64,000 nucleotides of DNA from Streptomyces sp. A012304 (GCF_026008495.1 NZ_BQUN01000103.1:57585-121584), one strand, 5' to 3'; numbered from the stretch's first letter, positions 49,745 to 58,879 are shown. Numbers and translations are program-made. Notes: generated from the letters alone by a model not told the origin.

Positions 49745-50656
49745 CTACGCCGCGACCAGGTACGAGAAGACGGACTCGAGGGACTCGTCGGACGGCGAGA
49801 CCGTGAGCAGCCGGATGCCGTGGTCGCGCGCCACCCTCGGCAACAGGGTCGTGAAGCGGCCGAAGTCGACGGCCTGGACGCGCAGCGCGCCCTCGGCGAG
49901 GTCGACTTCGATGCCGGATGTCGACGGGTCGGCGATCAGCGCGGCCGCGAGGGCGCGGTCGTCGCTGGAGCGCACCAGGTAGCGGTGCGGGCGGTCGGTC
50001 ATCAGGCGGCGGATCCGGCGGAAGTCGCCGCTGGCCGCGTGCCGGCCGGCGACCACGACCTCGATGTGCCAGGCGAGTTGCTCGACCTCTTCGAGGATGT
50101 GCGAGGAGAACAGCACGGTGCGGCCCTCGTCGCCCATGCGCCGCAGCAGCTCCATGAGCTGCATGCGCTGGCGCGGGTCCATGCCGTTGAAGGGTTCGTC
50201 CAGCAGGAGCAGCGAGGGGTCGTGGACCAGGGCGCTGGCCATCTTCACGCGCTGCCGCATGCCCTTGGAGTAGGTGGAGATCTTGCGGTCCTGCGCGTAC
50301 TCCATCTCGACCGTGGCCAGGGCCCTCTGGGCGGCCTTGGCGCCGAGGCCGTGCAGTTCGGCGTTGGCGACGACGAACTCGCGGCCGGTGAGGAAGTCGT
50401 ACATCGCCTCGCGCTCGGGGACGATGCCGATGTGCTTGTAGATCGCCTCGTTGCGCCACACCGGCCGGCCGTCGAGGGTGACGGTGCCGGTGGAGGGGGC
50501 GAGGAAGCCGCCCATCATGTTGATGAGGGTGGACTTTCCGGCGCCGTTGGGACCGAGCAGGCCGGTGACGCCAGGGCCGATGGTCATGGTGATGTCGTTG
50601 ACGGCGACCACGTTGCCGAACCAGCGCGAGACGTGGTCGAGGGAGAGCGTGGTCAC
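49745..50656 (-). CDS. ABC transporter ATP-binding protein (third gene)
   Basis: The 303-residue protein has Walker A GPNGAGKST, the signature region YSKGMRQRVKMA (YSKGM in place of LSGGQ, usual in this exporter subgroup), Walker B LLLLDEP and the switch His in LFSSHILEEV. GTG 50656 overlaps the permease stop (GTGA). The C-terminal 80 residues are the extra domain seen in CcmA/DrrA-like exporters. Confidence 0.92.
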   Translation of the reverse strand: MTTLSLDHVSRWFGNVVAVNDITMTIGPGVTGLLGPNGAGKSTLINMMGGFLAPSTGTVTLDGRPVWRNEAIYKHIGIVPEREAMYDFLTGREFVVANAELHGLGAKAAQRALATVEMEYAQDRKISTYSKGMRQRVKMASALVHDPSLLLLDEPFNGMDPRQRMQLMELLRRMGDEGRTVLFSSHILEEVEQLAWHIEVVVAGRHAASGDFRRIRRLMTDRPHRYLVRSSDDRALAAALIADPSTSGIEVDLAEGALRVQAVDFGRFTTLLPRVARDHGIRLLTVSPSDESLESVFSYLVAA

Positions 50657-51561
50657 AGGCCCACCTTCCGGTAGCGGCGCATCAGGAGGCCGTAGCTGGC
50701 GGCGACGAGGCCCAGGGCGACGATGACATACACCACGCCCTCGCTCTGGGACGGGCCGATTCCGCCGGGGAAGGCGGAGGTGGCGCCCAGGAACGCGGAC
50801 TGCACTCCGTCGATGAGGGTGATCGGCGAGAACAGGCCGATCCAGGGGGTGGCGTCGGTGCTGCCCTGCGCGTCGGCGATGGCCTGGAGCGTGGAGACCG
50901 CACCGTAGGAGATGGTCAGGACGGCGATGACGGCCGCGATGCCGAAGCCGCGGCGCGGGGTCACCGAGGCGATGACCAGGCCGATGCCGGCGAAGAGCAG
51001 GGAGAGCAGTGCCACGGAGACGAGCCCTTGAGCGAATCCCTCGGTCTGTTCCGAGAAGTCGAGCTTGGCCAGCAGGGCGCCCACGTAGAGCACCAGCAGC
51101 GGGGCCGCGGTGAGGATGAACATCGCCGACGCCAGCGCCGCGAACTTCGCGCGTACGTAGTCGGCGGTCTCGATCGGCCGTGAGAAGTACAGCGGCACGG
51201 TCTTGAAGCGCAGGTCGCGCGAGACGGACTGGGGTGCCTGCGAGGCGACGTACAGGCTGATGACGGCCTGCATGACGATCGCGTACCGCGTGTAGTCCAG
51301 GGGGAGGTCCTTGGCCTTCGTGGCGACCGCGACGGCGACCATGATGGCCGCGGGCACGCACATCACCACGAAGAGCAGCATGGGCAGCACTTTGGACTTC
51401 ACCGAGCGGCCGAGGCCGTAGGCGCCGCGCAGGGACTGCGAGTAGAGGGAGCGGCGGGCGTAGGAGCGGCCCAGGCGCGGGCCGTCGTAGCTGCGGTAGC
51501 CGATGTTGTGGATGCGGGTCTGGTCGCCCTGCGCGGGCGCCAGGGGGTGCTCAACCGCCAT
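50653..51561 (-). CDS. ABC-2 type permease (second gene)
   Basis: The 302-residue protein has a cytoplasmic N-terminus with NIGYRSYDGPRLGR, then six helices. VSRDLRFKTVPLYFSRPIET is the ABC-2 coupling segment. It overlaps the preceding ATPase gene by 11 bp and the following one by 4 bp. Two ATPase/permease pairs in one operon suggest a hetero-oligomeric exporter or two related ones; the substrate is unknown. Confidence 0.9.
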   Translation of the reverse strand: MAVEHPLAPAQGDQTRIHNIGYRSYDGPRLGRSYARRSLYSQSLRGAYGLGRSVKSKVLPMLLFVVMCVPAAIMVAVAVATKAKDLPLDYTRYAIVMQAVISLYVASQAPQSVSRDLRFKTVPLYFSRPIETADYVRAKFAALASAMFILTAAPLLVLYVGALLAKLDFSEQTEGFAQGLVSVALLSLLFAGIGLVIASVTPRRGFGIAAVIAVLTISYGAVSTLQAIADAQGSTDATPWIGLFSPITLIDGVQSAFLGATSAFPGGIGPSQSEGVVYVIVALGLVAASYGLLMRRYRKVGL

Positions 51562-52522
51562 GGCCGACGGCCTCCTTCCTCGTCGCGTCGCTGTCCGTGA
51601 AGACCTCCGAGATGTGGTGCCGGCGCTGCTCCATGCGGACCAGGCCCAGGCCGAGGTCGGCGACCACGTCCCGCACCACGTCGTAGGTGTCCTCGCTCTG
51701 CGCGGTCAGCAGCAGGATGTGGCCGGCGCCCGGCAGGCCGCTGTCGGTGTCGAGGACGTCCACCCCGCGCGCGTGGAGCGCCTCGCGGACCGCGCGGGTG
51801 CCGTCGGGGTGGGTGTCGGTGTCGGTGACCTCGATCGCGAGGGTGGTGGTGGTCTGGGTGAAGTCGGTGGTGGAGCTGGAGCGCAGGAGCTTGCCGCCGT
51901 CGATGACGACGACGTGGTCGCAGGTGCGTTCGAGTTCGCCCAGCAGGTGGGAGGTGACCAGGACCGAGATGCCGAAGTCGGTGTGGACACGGCGGATGAG
52001 GCCGAGCATCTCGTCGCGGCCGACCGGGTCGAGGCCGTTGGTCGGCTCATCGAGGAAGACCAGCTGCGGGTCGTGCACCAGGGCCTGGGCGAGCTTCACG
52101 CGCTGCTTCATGCCGGTGGAGTAGCCGCCGATGGGTCGGTAGCGCTCCTCGTACAGGCCGACATGGCGCAGGGTGTCCGCGGTGCGCTCGCGCGCGGCGG
52201 TGGGCGGCAGGCCGGACATGCGGGCCATGTGCACGACGAACTCGGTGGCCGAGACGTCGGGCGGCAGGCAGTCGTGCTCCGGCATGTAGCCCACGCGCTC
52301 GCGGATGGCGGCGCCCTTGGTGGCGACGTCGAGGCCGAGCACCTCGGCTCGGCCCTCCGTGGCCGGGGACAGACCCAGCAGGATCTTGATCAGGGTGGAC
52401 TTGCCGGCGCCGTTGGCACCGACGAGTCCGGTCACACCCGGCCCGATGTCCACGGACAGCCGGTCGAGAGCGGTCACCCGGGGGAACCGCTTGCTCAGGC
52501 TTTCGGTCGCGATCACAGTCAC
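51551..52522 (-). CDS. ABC transporter ATP-binding protein (first gene)
   Basis: The 323-residue protein has Walker A GANGAGKST, signature YSTGMKQRVKLA, Walker B LVFLDEPTNGLDP and switch His VTSHLLGEL. GTG 52522 stands 7 nt after TACCGT, a good -10 box, so the transcript is probably leaderless. The open frame reaches ATG 52549 without a ribosome site. It heads the four-gene operon. A 13-bp direct repeat lies just upstream. Confidence 0.92.
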   Translation of the reverse strand: MTVIATESLSKRFPRVTALDRLSVDIGPGVTGLVGANGAGKSTLIKILLGLSPATEGRAEVLGLDVATKGAAIRERVGYMPEHDCLPPDVSATEFVVHMARMSGLPPTAARERTADTLRHVGLYEERYRPIGGYSTGMKQRVKLAQALVHDPQLVFLDEPTNGLDPVGRDEMLGLIRRVHTDFGISVLVTSHLLGELERTCDHVVVIDGGKLLRSSSTTDFTQTTTTLAIEVTDTDTHPDGTRAVREALHARGVDVLDTDSGLPGAGHILLLTAQSEDTYDVVRDVVADLGLGLVRMEQRRHHISEVFTDSDATRKEAVGHGG

Positions 52523-52556
52523 GTCTTCGACGGTAGTGACGCACACCATGGAATGC

Positions 52557-52593
52557 GTCAGACCTCAGAGCCGTCTTCGGGTCAGACCTCAGA
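52557..52593. repeat. 13-bp direct repeat upstream of ABC operon
   Basis: GTCAGACCTCAGA occurs at 52557-52569 and 52581-52593, exactly 24 bp apart. It falls in the promoter-proximal region between the ABC operon and the divergent 86-aa gene. It may bind an unidentified regulator. Confidence 0.65.
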
Positions 52594-52744
52594 CGTAGGG
52601 GTCCGTAGGGGATGCCCTGCTTGAGAGTTACGGGCGGTGATCGGCGGGCCTGGGGTGCGCCCTATTGACGCCTTCTCTAACAAGTGCGAGATTCGGGCGA
52701 GTCACCTGACGATCGCGTACCGCGACCACCGGGACCGAGGTGCC

Positions 52745-53005
52745 ATGACAACGGCAGTGACACGCGAACTCTCCGCCGACCTGCGCGTATTTCGCCTTCG
52801 CGCGTGCCGGTGGTCGCCGTACCGTTTCTCCGACCATCCGCCGCGGCCGGTCCTGTGGGCGGTCGAACCCCATCCCGACTTCCGCGGTACGGGCGCGACG
52901 TTCGAGGAGCTCCGCGTGGTCACCGACTCCCGGGGTCCACGGCAGAGCGCCTTCTGGCTGGACGACGATCTGCCGCACGTGCGGCGCTGGGCGGAGGGGA
53001 AGTGA
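52745..53005 (+). CDS. Small hypothetical protein, 86 aa
   Basis: ATG 52745 has GAGG 4 nt upstream. The protein reads like a small alpha/beta domain rich in Arg and Trp (LRACRWSPYRFSDHPPRPVLW) with a conserved-looking end, SAFWLDDDLPHVRRWAEG. It overlaps the following hydrolase/SDR gene (GTGA), so the two are probably co-translated. The function is unknown. Confidence 0.7.
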   Translation: MTTAVTRELSADLRVFRLRACRWSPYRFSDHPPRPVLWAVEPHPDFRGTGATFEELRVVTDSRGPRQSAFWLDDDLPHVRRWAEGK

Positions 53006-54789
53006 CCGTGCTGGAGGGCGCGCGAGAGCGCTGGGTGCGTACGGGCGGGATCGAGTTGTGCGTCGCCGAACTGGGCGATTCGCAGCGGCCGACCGTCGTC
53101 CTGGTGCACGGCTATCCGGACAGCAAGGAGGTGTGGTCGGAGATCGCCGTCCGTCTCGCCGACCGCTTCCACGTGGTGCTGTACGACGTCCGGGGCCACG
53201 GCCGGTCGTCGGCGCCGCAGCCGCTGCGCGGGGGTTTCACGCTGGAGAAGCTGACGGACGACTTCCTGGCGGTCGTGGACGCGGTGAGTCCGGACCGCCC
53301 GGTCCATCTCGTCGGCCATGACTGGGGATCCGTGCAGGCATGGGAGTTCGTCACGGTCGAGCGCACCGAGGGCCGTATCGCGTCCTTCACCTCCATGTCC
53401 GGACCGTCGCTCGACCACTTCGGTCACTGGATCAACAAGCGCCTCAAGCGCCCCACTCCACGCCGGGTCGCTCAACTCCTCGGCCAAGGAGCCAAGTCCT
53501 GGTACGTCTACCTGCTGCACACACCCGCACTGCCCGAACTCGCTTGGCGGGGCCCGCTCGGCAAGCGCTGGCCGGCCATGCTGCGCCGTATGGAGAAGGT
53601 GCCCGGCGGCGACTACCCGACCTCCTCCCTGCCCACCGACGCGGCCCACGGCGCATGGCTGTACCGCGACAAAGTCCGCGCCCGGCTGCGCAGTCTACGC
53701 CCCGACGCCCACGCGCGCGTGCCGGTGCAGCTCATCACACCCTTGGGTGACGCGTTCCTGTCGGAGCGGCTGTACGACGAACTGGAGCGGTGGGTGCCGC
53801 GGTTGACGCGGCGGACGCTCGCCGCGAAGCACTGGATCCCCCGCACCCGTCCCGACCAAGTCTCCGCTTGGATCGCCGACTTCGTCACCTCGGTCGAACC
53901 CGAGAACGGTGCCGTGGGTGGCGCCGTGAAGTCGAACGCGGTCTCCGCTCGGAAGGCGCCGTACGCCGACCGCTTCGGCGGGCAGCTGGTGCTGGTCACC
54001 GGGGCCGGCAGCGGCATCGGGCGCGCCACGGCGCTGGCGTTCGCGAAGGCCGGCGCGCGCGTGGTGGCCGTCGACCGGGACGGCGAAGCCGCCTCCCATA
54101 CAGCCGAGTTGTCCCGTCTGAGTGGCGCGCGGACGGCCTGGGCGGCGACGGTCGACGTCTCCGACGAGCAGGCCATGGAGGATTTCGCGAAGAAGGTCGC
54201 CGCCGAGTACGGCGTGGTCGACGTGCTGGTCAACAACGCGGGCGTCGGCCTCTCCGGCCCCTTCTTCGACACGACGCCCGACGACTGGCGCAAGGTTCTC
54301 GACGTCAACTTGTGGGGTGTCATCCATGGTTGCCGCCTCTTCGGCCGGCAGATGGCCGAGCGCGGCCAGGGGGGCCACATCGTCAACATCGCCTCGGCGG
54401 CGGCCTTCCTCCCGTCGAGGGCCCTGCCCGCTTACAGCACGTCGAAGGCGGCGGTCCTGATGTTGAGCGAGTGCCTGCGCGCCGAACTCGCGGGCCAGGA
54501 CATCGGGGTGAGCGCCATCTGCCCGGGCCTGGTGAACACCAACATCACGTCCACGGCGTCGTTCGTCGGCGTCGATCCGGAGGAGGAGCGACGTCGGCAG
54601 CAGAGCTCGGCACGCCTGTACAGGTTGCGCAACTACCCACCGGAGAAGGTCGCGCGCGCGGTCCTGCGCGCCGTGGTCCGCGACGAGGCGGTCGTCACGG
54701 TGACCCCGGAGGCTCGTGGCGCGCATCTTCTGTCACGCCTGGCGCCAGGGGTGTTGCGGCGACTGGCACGCATGAAGCCGCCGCTGTGA
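53002..54789 (+). CDS. Alpha/beta hydrolase-SDR fusion (EphD-like)
   Basis: The 595-residue protein is made of two enzymes. Residues 1-310 are an alpha/beta hydrolase with oxyanion HGYP (36-39) and nucleophile elbow GHDWG (Asp 107), as in epoxide hydrolases. Residues 320-590 are a short-chain dehydrogenase with cofactor loop VTGAGSGIGRA, VNNAGVG and catalytic YSTSK (about 477). The same domain order and size are found in mycobacterial EphD, which acts on mycolic-acid precursors. Streptomyces makes no mycolates, so the substrate must differ, perhaps another lipid epoxide or alcohol. Confidence 0.9.
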   Translation: MTVLEGARERWVRTGGIELCVAELGDSQRPTVVLVHGYPDSKEVWSEIAVRLADRFHVVLYDVRGHGRSSAPQPLRGGFTLEKLTDDFLAVVDAVSPDRPVHLVGHDWGSVQAWEFVTVERTEGRIASFTSMSGPSLDHFGHWINKRLKRPTPRRVAQLLGQGAKSWYVYLLHTPALPELAWRGPLGKRWPAMLRRMEKVPGGDYPTSSLPTDAAHGAWLYRDKVRARLRSLRPDAHARVPVQLITPLGDAFLSERLYDELERWVPRLTRRTLAAKHWIPRTRPDQVSAWIADFVTSVEPENGAVGGAVKSNAVSARKAPYADRFGGQLVLVTGAGSGIGRATALAFAKAGARVVAVDRDGEAASHTAELSRLSGARTAWAATVDVSDEQAMEDFAKKVAAEYGVVDVLVNNAGVGLSGPFFDTTPDDWRKVLDVNLWGVIHGCRLFGRQMAERGQGGHIVNIASAAAFLPSRALPAYSTSKAAVLMLSECLRAELAGQDIGVSAICPGLVNTNITSTASFVGVDPEEERRRQQSSARLYRLRNYPPEKVARAVLRAVVRDEAVVTVTPEARGAHLLSRLAPGVLRRLARMKPPL

Positions 54790-54914
54790 ACGCACTTGAA
54801 CCTTGCGGGCTTGTGATGCTTGAACACCCACCGCCGATCGGATGCTTGGGCAGGGATGACGTAAGTCCTTTTATTCTTATGGAGGTTGATCAACACTCCT
54901 GACCGCGCGGCTCG

Positions 54915-54969
54915 TTGTCCACAGAGACGCCAAGTCGCCCTGTGGATAACCTCAGTTGGTTGTGGATCA
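54915..54969. other. Second group of DnaA boxes
   Basis: Within 55 bp stand TTGTCCACA (54915-54923), TGTGGATAA (54941-54949) and the near match TGTGGATCA (54961-54969). They lie in the gap between the EphD-like gene and kptA. The gap is AT-richer than average and also holds GTTGATCAAC within a GGAG/CTCC stem at about 54881-54899. Confidence 0.65.
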
Positions 54970-55025
54970 AACATGCGCGGCAAAAGAAAATGCGTGATCC
55001 GTGTCTCTCCCGCCATGCTGTGCGG

Positions 55026-55574
55026 ATGGACGAACGACGCACCGTGAAGGTGTCGAAGTACCTCTCGAAGCATCTGCGCCACCAGCCCGAACGCATCGGC
55101 CTCACCCTCGACGAGGGTGGCTGGGTGGAGATCGAGACACTGATCGCCGCCGCCACGGCGCACGGGTTCCCCTTCACTCGGGAGGAACTGGACCACGTCG
55201 TCGCCGCAAACGACAAGAAACGCTTCGCGATCGAGGGCACCCGCATCCGTGCCAGCCAGGGCCACAGCATCGAGGTGGACCTGGGTCTGCCCCCGGCGAC
55301 TCCGCCGCCGTACCTCTACCACGGGACCGTGGCCCGGTCTCTGGACGCGATCCGGGCCGAGGGGCTGCGGCCGATGAACCGGCACGACGTACATCTCTCG
55401 GCCGACCGGGAGACCGCGACCCGGGTCGGAGCCCGCCGGGGACGCCCCGTGGTGCTGTCCGTGGACGCGGGCGCCATGCACCGCGACGGCCATGTCTTCC
55501 ACGTCAGTGCCAACGGAGTGTGGCTGACGCGAGCCGTGCCGCCGCAGTACCTGCGTTTCCCCGAGTCCCACTGA
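55026..55574 (+). CDS. kptA: RNA 2'-phosphotransferase, Tpt1/KptA family
   Basis: The 182-residue protein has an N-terminal winged helix with KYLSKHLRHQPERIGL, the RNA-binding Arg-His motif. A C-terminal NAD+-binding ART-like fold follows, with YLYHGTVARSLDAI (H-G-T), DVHLSADRETA and the late FHVSANGVWLT. It transfers a 2'-phosphate from RNA to NAD+. In eukaryotes this completes tRNA splicing; bacteria lack that pathway, so the physiological substrate is open. GTG 55020 is an alternative start two codons upstream. Confidence 0.95.
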   Translation: MDERRTVKVSKYLSKHLRHQPERIGLTLDEGGWVEIETLIAAATAHGFPFTREELDHVVAANDKKRFAIEGTRIRASQGHSIEVDLGLPPATPPPYLYHGTVARSLDAIRAEGLRPMNRHDVHLSADRETATRVGARRGRPVVLSVDAGAMHRDGHVFHVSANGVWLTRAVPPQYLRFPESH

Positions 55575-55690
55575 AACCCACTGGTTCCCGCCGAGCGAGT
55601 TCCTGATGTGCCGCCGCCCGGTGACCTGGTGCACAAGGAGTTCATCCTGGTCGGCCTCGGTCCGTGGCTGACCGACCGCGTCCGGTGACC

Positions 55691-55704
55691 GTTTCACGTG
55701 AAAC
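55691..55704. other. parS site
   Basis: GTTTCACGTGAAAC matches the Streptomyces parS consensus exactly. It lies 27 bp before the LLM oxidoreductase start, inside its likely promoter region. ParB loads here to organise the origin region during sporulation. Confidence 0.92.
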
Positions 55705-55730
55705 ACGGTCGGCCGCATACGCTCGATGAC

Positions 55731-56633
55731 ATGAGTCTGCGACTGAGCACCGTGATCCTCCCGTACCGCCGCTGGCACGACGGCGGCCGTTCGGCCTGGA
55801 CGCGCGCCGAGCAGCTCGGCTTCCACACCGCGTACACCTACGACCACCTGTCCTGGCGTTCCTTCCGTGACGGCCCGTGGTTCGGCGCGATCCCCACACT
55901 GACCGCCGCCGCGGCCGTCACCGACCGGCTGCGCTTGGGCACCCTCGTGACCTCGCCGAACTTCCGCCACCCGGTGACGCTCGCCAAGGAACTGATCTCG
56001 CTCGACGACGTCTCCGGCGGCCGCGTCACTCTCGGCATCGGCGCCGGGGGCACCGGCTTCGACGCCACCGCTCTCGGCCAGGAGCCGTGGACCCCGCGCG
56101 AGCGGGCCGACCGTTTCGCCGAGTTCGTGCCACTGCTCGACCGGCTGCTCAGCGAGGACTCCGTGTCGTACGAAGGCGACTTCTACGCCGCGCACGAGGC
56201 GCGCAACATCCCCGGCTGCGTCCAGCGTCCGCGTCTGCCCTTCGCCGTAGCCGCCACCGGGCCGCGCGGGCTGAAGCTGGCGGCCCGCCACGGTCAGGCA
56301 TGGGTGACCACCGGCGACCCCAAGCTGTACGAGAGCGGCACCCCGGAACAGTCGGTGCAGGCCCTCCGCGGCCAGCTGGAGAAGCTCACGGACGCCTGTG
56401 CGGCCCTGGGGCGGGACCTGCGCACGCTGGACAGGATCCTGCTGACCGGCTTCACCCCGGACCGTGGACGCCCGTTGGAGTCCCTGGACGCCTTCGTCGA
56501 CTTCGCGGGCCGGCACCAGGAGCTGGGCTTCACCGAGCTGGTGATCCACTGGCCCATCCCGGACTCCGACTTCGCCGCCGACGAGAAGGTCTTCGAGCAG
56601 ATCGCCATGGAGGCACCGGCCCAACTGCGCTGA
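55731..56633 (+). CDS. LLM-class F420/flavin-dependent oxidoreductase
   Basis: The 300-residue luciferase-like TIM barrel has TAYTYDHLSWRSF, LGTLVTSPNFRHPVTLAKE, the LGIGAGGTGFDATALG phosphate-binding stretch and AATGPRGLKLAARHGQAW. All are typical of the bacterial luciferase/F420 group. The substrate is unknown; many actinobacterial members use F420. TACGCT stands 7 nt before ATG 55731, suggesting a leaderless start. A perfect parS lies immediately upstream. Confidence 0.88.
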   Translation: MSLRLSTVILPYRRWHDGGRSAWTRAEQLGFHTAYTYDHLSWRSFRDGPWFGAIPTLTAAAAVTDRLRLGTLVTSPNFRHPVTLAKELISLDDVSGGRVTLGIGAGGTGFDATALGQEPWTPRERADRFAEFVPLLDRLLSEDSVSYEGDFYAAHEARNIPGCVQRPRLPFAVAATGPRGLKLAARHGQAWVTTGDPKLYESGTPEQSVQALRGQLEKLTDACAALGRDLRTLDRILLTGFTPDRGRPLESLDAFVDFAGRHQELGFTELVIHWPIPDSDFAADEKVFEQIAMEAPAQLR

Positions 56634-56711
56634 CGTCGACGCTCAGTGGGCTGCGCCTCATCTGTGCGCACTCCCACACGTTCGTGCGGGCATATGCGGG
56701 AGAATGACTTG

Positions 56712-57593
56712 GTGACCTCAGCGACTCGACAGCCCGAGACCCCGCCCGCCACCACCCCGCCGCGGCTGATCGCCACCGACCTGGACGGCACTCTGCTGCG
56801 TGACGACAAGTCCGTGTCCCCACGGACGGTCGCGGCCCTCGCCGCCGCCGAGGAGGCGGGCATCGAGGTCTTCTTCGTCACCGGCCGCCCGGCCCGCTGG
56901 ATGGACGTGGTCAGCGAACACGTCCACGGACACGGCCTGGCGATCTGCGGCAACGGTGCCGCCGTGGTCGACCTGCACGGCGGCCCCGGCGCCCACCGCT
57001 TCGTGAAGGTGCGCGAACTGGCCCGGGACAACGCCCTGGACGCGGTCCGCCTGCTGCGCGAGGCGGCGCCCGGGACGATGTACGCCGTCGAGCAGACATA
57101 CGGCTTCTACCAGGAGCCGGAGTATCCGAAGATGCACATGGAGATCCCCGACTCCCTCGCGCCGGCCGAGGAACTCCTGGCGCCGGACGCACCCGGGGCC
57201 GGGGAGCCCGTCCTGAAGATCCTCGCGTTCCATCCGACGCTCGACCCGGACGCCTTCCTCACCCTGGCGCGACTGGCCATCGGCGACCGGGCCAACGTCA
57301 CCCGGTCCAGCCCCAGCGCCCTGCTGGAGATCAGCGGCCCGGACGTCTCCAAGGCCAGCACGCTCGCCCTGTGCTGCGCGGAGCGCGGAATCTCCCACGA
57401 CGAGGTCGTCGCCTTCGGTGACATGCCGAACGACGTCGAAATGCTCACCTGGGCGGGCCGTTCGTACGCCATGGGCAACGCGCACCCGGATGTCGTCGCC
57501 GCGGCCTCCGGACAGACGGTCGCCAACAACGAGGACGGGGTCGCCGTCGTGATCGAGCAGCTGATCGCCGAGCGGGTCCAGTCCTCCAACTGA
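56712..57593 (+). CDS. HAD-superfamily (Cof-type) phosphatase
   Basis: The 293-residue protein has DLDGTLLRDDKSVS (motif I), FVTGRPARW (motif II), the Lys in GPDVSKASTLA and FGDMPNDVEMLTWAG (motif IV). This is the same Cof-type group as the protein at 47163, to which it is clearly related. GTG 56712 has GGGAG upstream with a rather long 10-nt spacing; ATG 56694 is the alternative. It ends 1 bp before the convergent M23 peptidase gene. Confidence 0.9.
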   Translation: MTSATRQPETPPATTPPRLIATDLDGTLLRDDKSVSPRTVAALAAAEEAGIEVFFVTGRPARWMDVVSEHVHGHGLAICGNGAAVVDLHGGPGAHRFVKVRELARDNALDAVRLLREAAPGTMYAVEQTYGFYQEPEYPKMHMEIPDSLAPAEELLAPDAPGAGEPVLKILAFHPTLDPDAFLTLARLAIGDRANVTRSSPSALLEISGPDVSKASTLALCCAERGISHDEVVAFGDMPNDVEMLTWAGRSYAMGNAHPDVVAAASGQTVANNEDGVAVVIEQLIAERVQSSN

Positions 57594-57594
57594 C

Positions 57595-58659
57595 TCATCC
57601 GACGGGTGCGCCGCGGGCGGCCAGCCACGGCGCCGGGTCCACCGCCGACCCCGTCTCCGGGGTGACCCGCACCTCGAAATGCAGATGCGGGCCGGTGGAG
57701 TTGCCGCTGGTGCCCGACTGGGCGATCCACTGCCCAGGAGCCACGCTCTCGCCCTGGTCGACGGAGACGGACGCCAGGTGGGCGTACTGCGTGTAATAGC
57801 CGTCCGAATGCTCGAGCACGACCTCGATGCCGAACGGCCCGCCGCACGACACGCGCACCACTCGGCCCGCGCCGACCGCTCGCACGGGCGTCCCGATCGG
57901 TACCGCGAAGTCCTGCCCGGTGTGCCGGTTCGCCCAGCGCTCACCGCCGCTGCCGAAGGACGCCGACAGGGAGTACGCCTCGACGGGCGCGACCCACAGC
58001 CCGGTGAGGTGAGTCGGCGGCTGGTCGAGCCGTACGGCACCGCGGCAGGCACCGGCGGCGACGGAGGCGTCCGCCTGTCCCTGCAACTGCCAACGTGCCT
58101 GTTCGAGTTTCTGCTCGATGTCCTTCTTCAGGACGGCGAGTTCGACGTTGCGCCGCTCCAGCGTCTGCCAGGCCTCCGCGGCCTGCGCCTCGTCGGCGGC
58201 CAGCCGCGCCTCCGCCCGCCGGTGCTTGTCGATCGCGTTGTCCACGGCGAGGCTTGTCCTCTCGAACGCATGCTGTCCCCGCATCAGCTCGTCGGGACTG
58301 CGCGCCAGGACGACCTGCGCGGCGGCCGGCAGTCCACCGCCTTCCCGGTACTGGGCGCGCGCGATGCGACCCAGGTCCTCGCGCAACAAGGCGATCCCCT
58401 GCCGCTCGCGGTCGAGGAGTTCCTCCAGCCGCAGGGCCTCGGCCCGTTGCACCTCCGCCTCCAGCCGTCCCGCCTCGTACTGCTGCGTGGCCACGGCCGC
58501 CTCCTCGTACAGCCGCGCCACCTGCGCGCCGATCTCGCTGTCCGCGCCGGAGCCCTCACCGCCGAGATCCGCGTCGGTGTCCGCGGGCCGCGCCGCGAGC
58601 ACCGCGGCCGCACACAGCAGAGCCGGAACCAACAAGCGACGGCGGCGAGATGAGCGCAT
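57595..58659 (-). CDS. M23-family peptidoglycan endopeptidase
   Basis: The 354-residue secreted protein has a signal peptide (SSRRRRLLVPALLCAAAVLA). A coiled-coil region (about 45-210) rich in Glu, Arg and Gln follows. The C-terminal LytM domain has zinc ligands HTGQD (H-x3-D) and PHLHFEV (H-x-H). The layout of coiled coil plus LytM is that of EnvC/NlpD-like or RipA-associated cell-wall enzymes. It cleaves stem peptides or activates amidases. Confidence 0.9.
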   Translation of the reverse strand: MRSSRRRRLLVPALLCAAAVLAARPADTDADLGGEGSGADSEIGAQVARLYEEAAVATQQYEAGRLEAEVQRAEALRLEELLDRERQGIALLREDLGRIARAQYREGGGLPAAAQVVLARSPDELMRGQHAFERTSLAVDNAIDKHRRAEARLAADEAQAAEAWQTLERRNVELAVLKKDIEQKLEQARWQLQGQADASVAAGACRGAVRLDQPPTHLTGLWVAPVEAYSLSASFGSGGERWANRHTGQDFAVPIGTPVRAVGAGRVVRVSCGGPFGIEVVLEHSDGYYTQYAHLASVSVDQGESVAPGQWIAQSGTSGNSTGPHLHFEVRVTPETGSAVDPAPWLAARGAPVG

Positions 58660-58879
58660 GTCAGCGATCGTGTCCCGACCGCCCGGTGCCGGTCCTGTTC
58701 AAGTCGTACGCCTGGGGGACCGGCCGACCCGAATGGCTCAGCGCGAGCACACCGGACGGCCCTGTCGAGCACACGGCAGCCTCAGGAGGCAGTACGGCGG
58801 GGAACGCCCGATCCCCGGGGCGGAGACGAGCCGGTACGGCGGACATCGCGCGTCCCCCCGGGCAAGGTGAGAGCGGCTC

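Noticed and set aside
55575..55690. Gene remnant downstream of kptA
   Set aside because: A short frame reading GDLVHKEFILVGLGPWLTDR ends at 55688 and looks protein-like, but it is too short to identify as a gene or a fragment of a known family.
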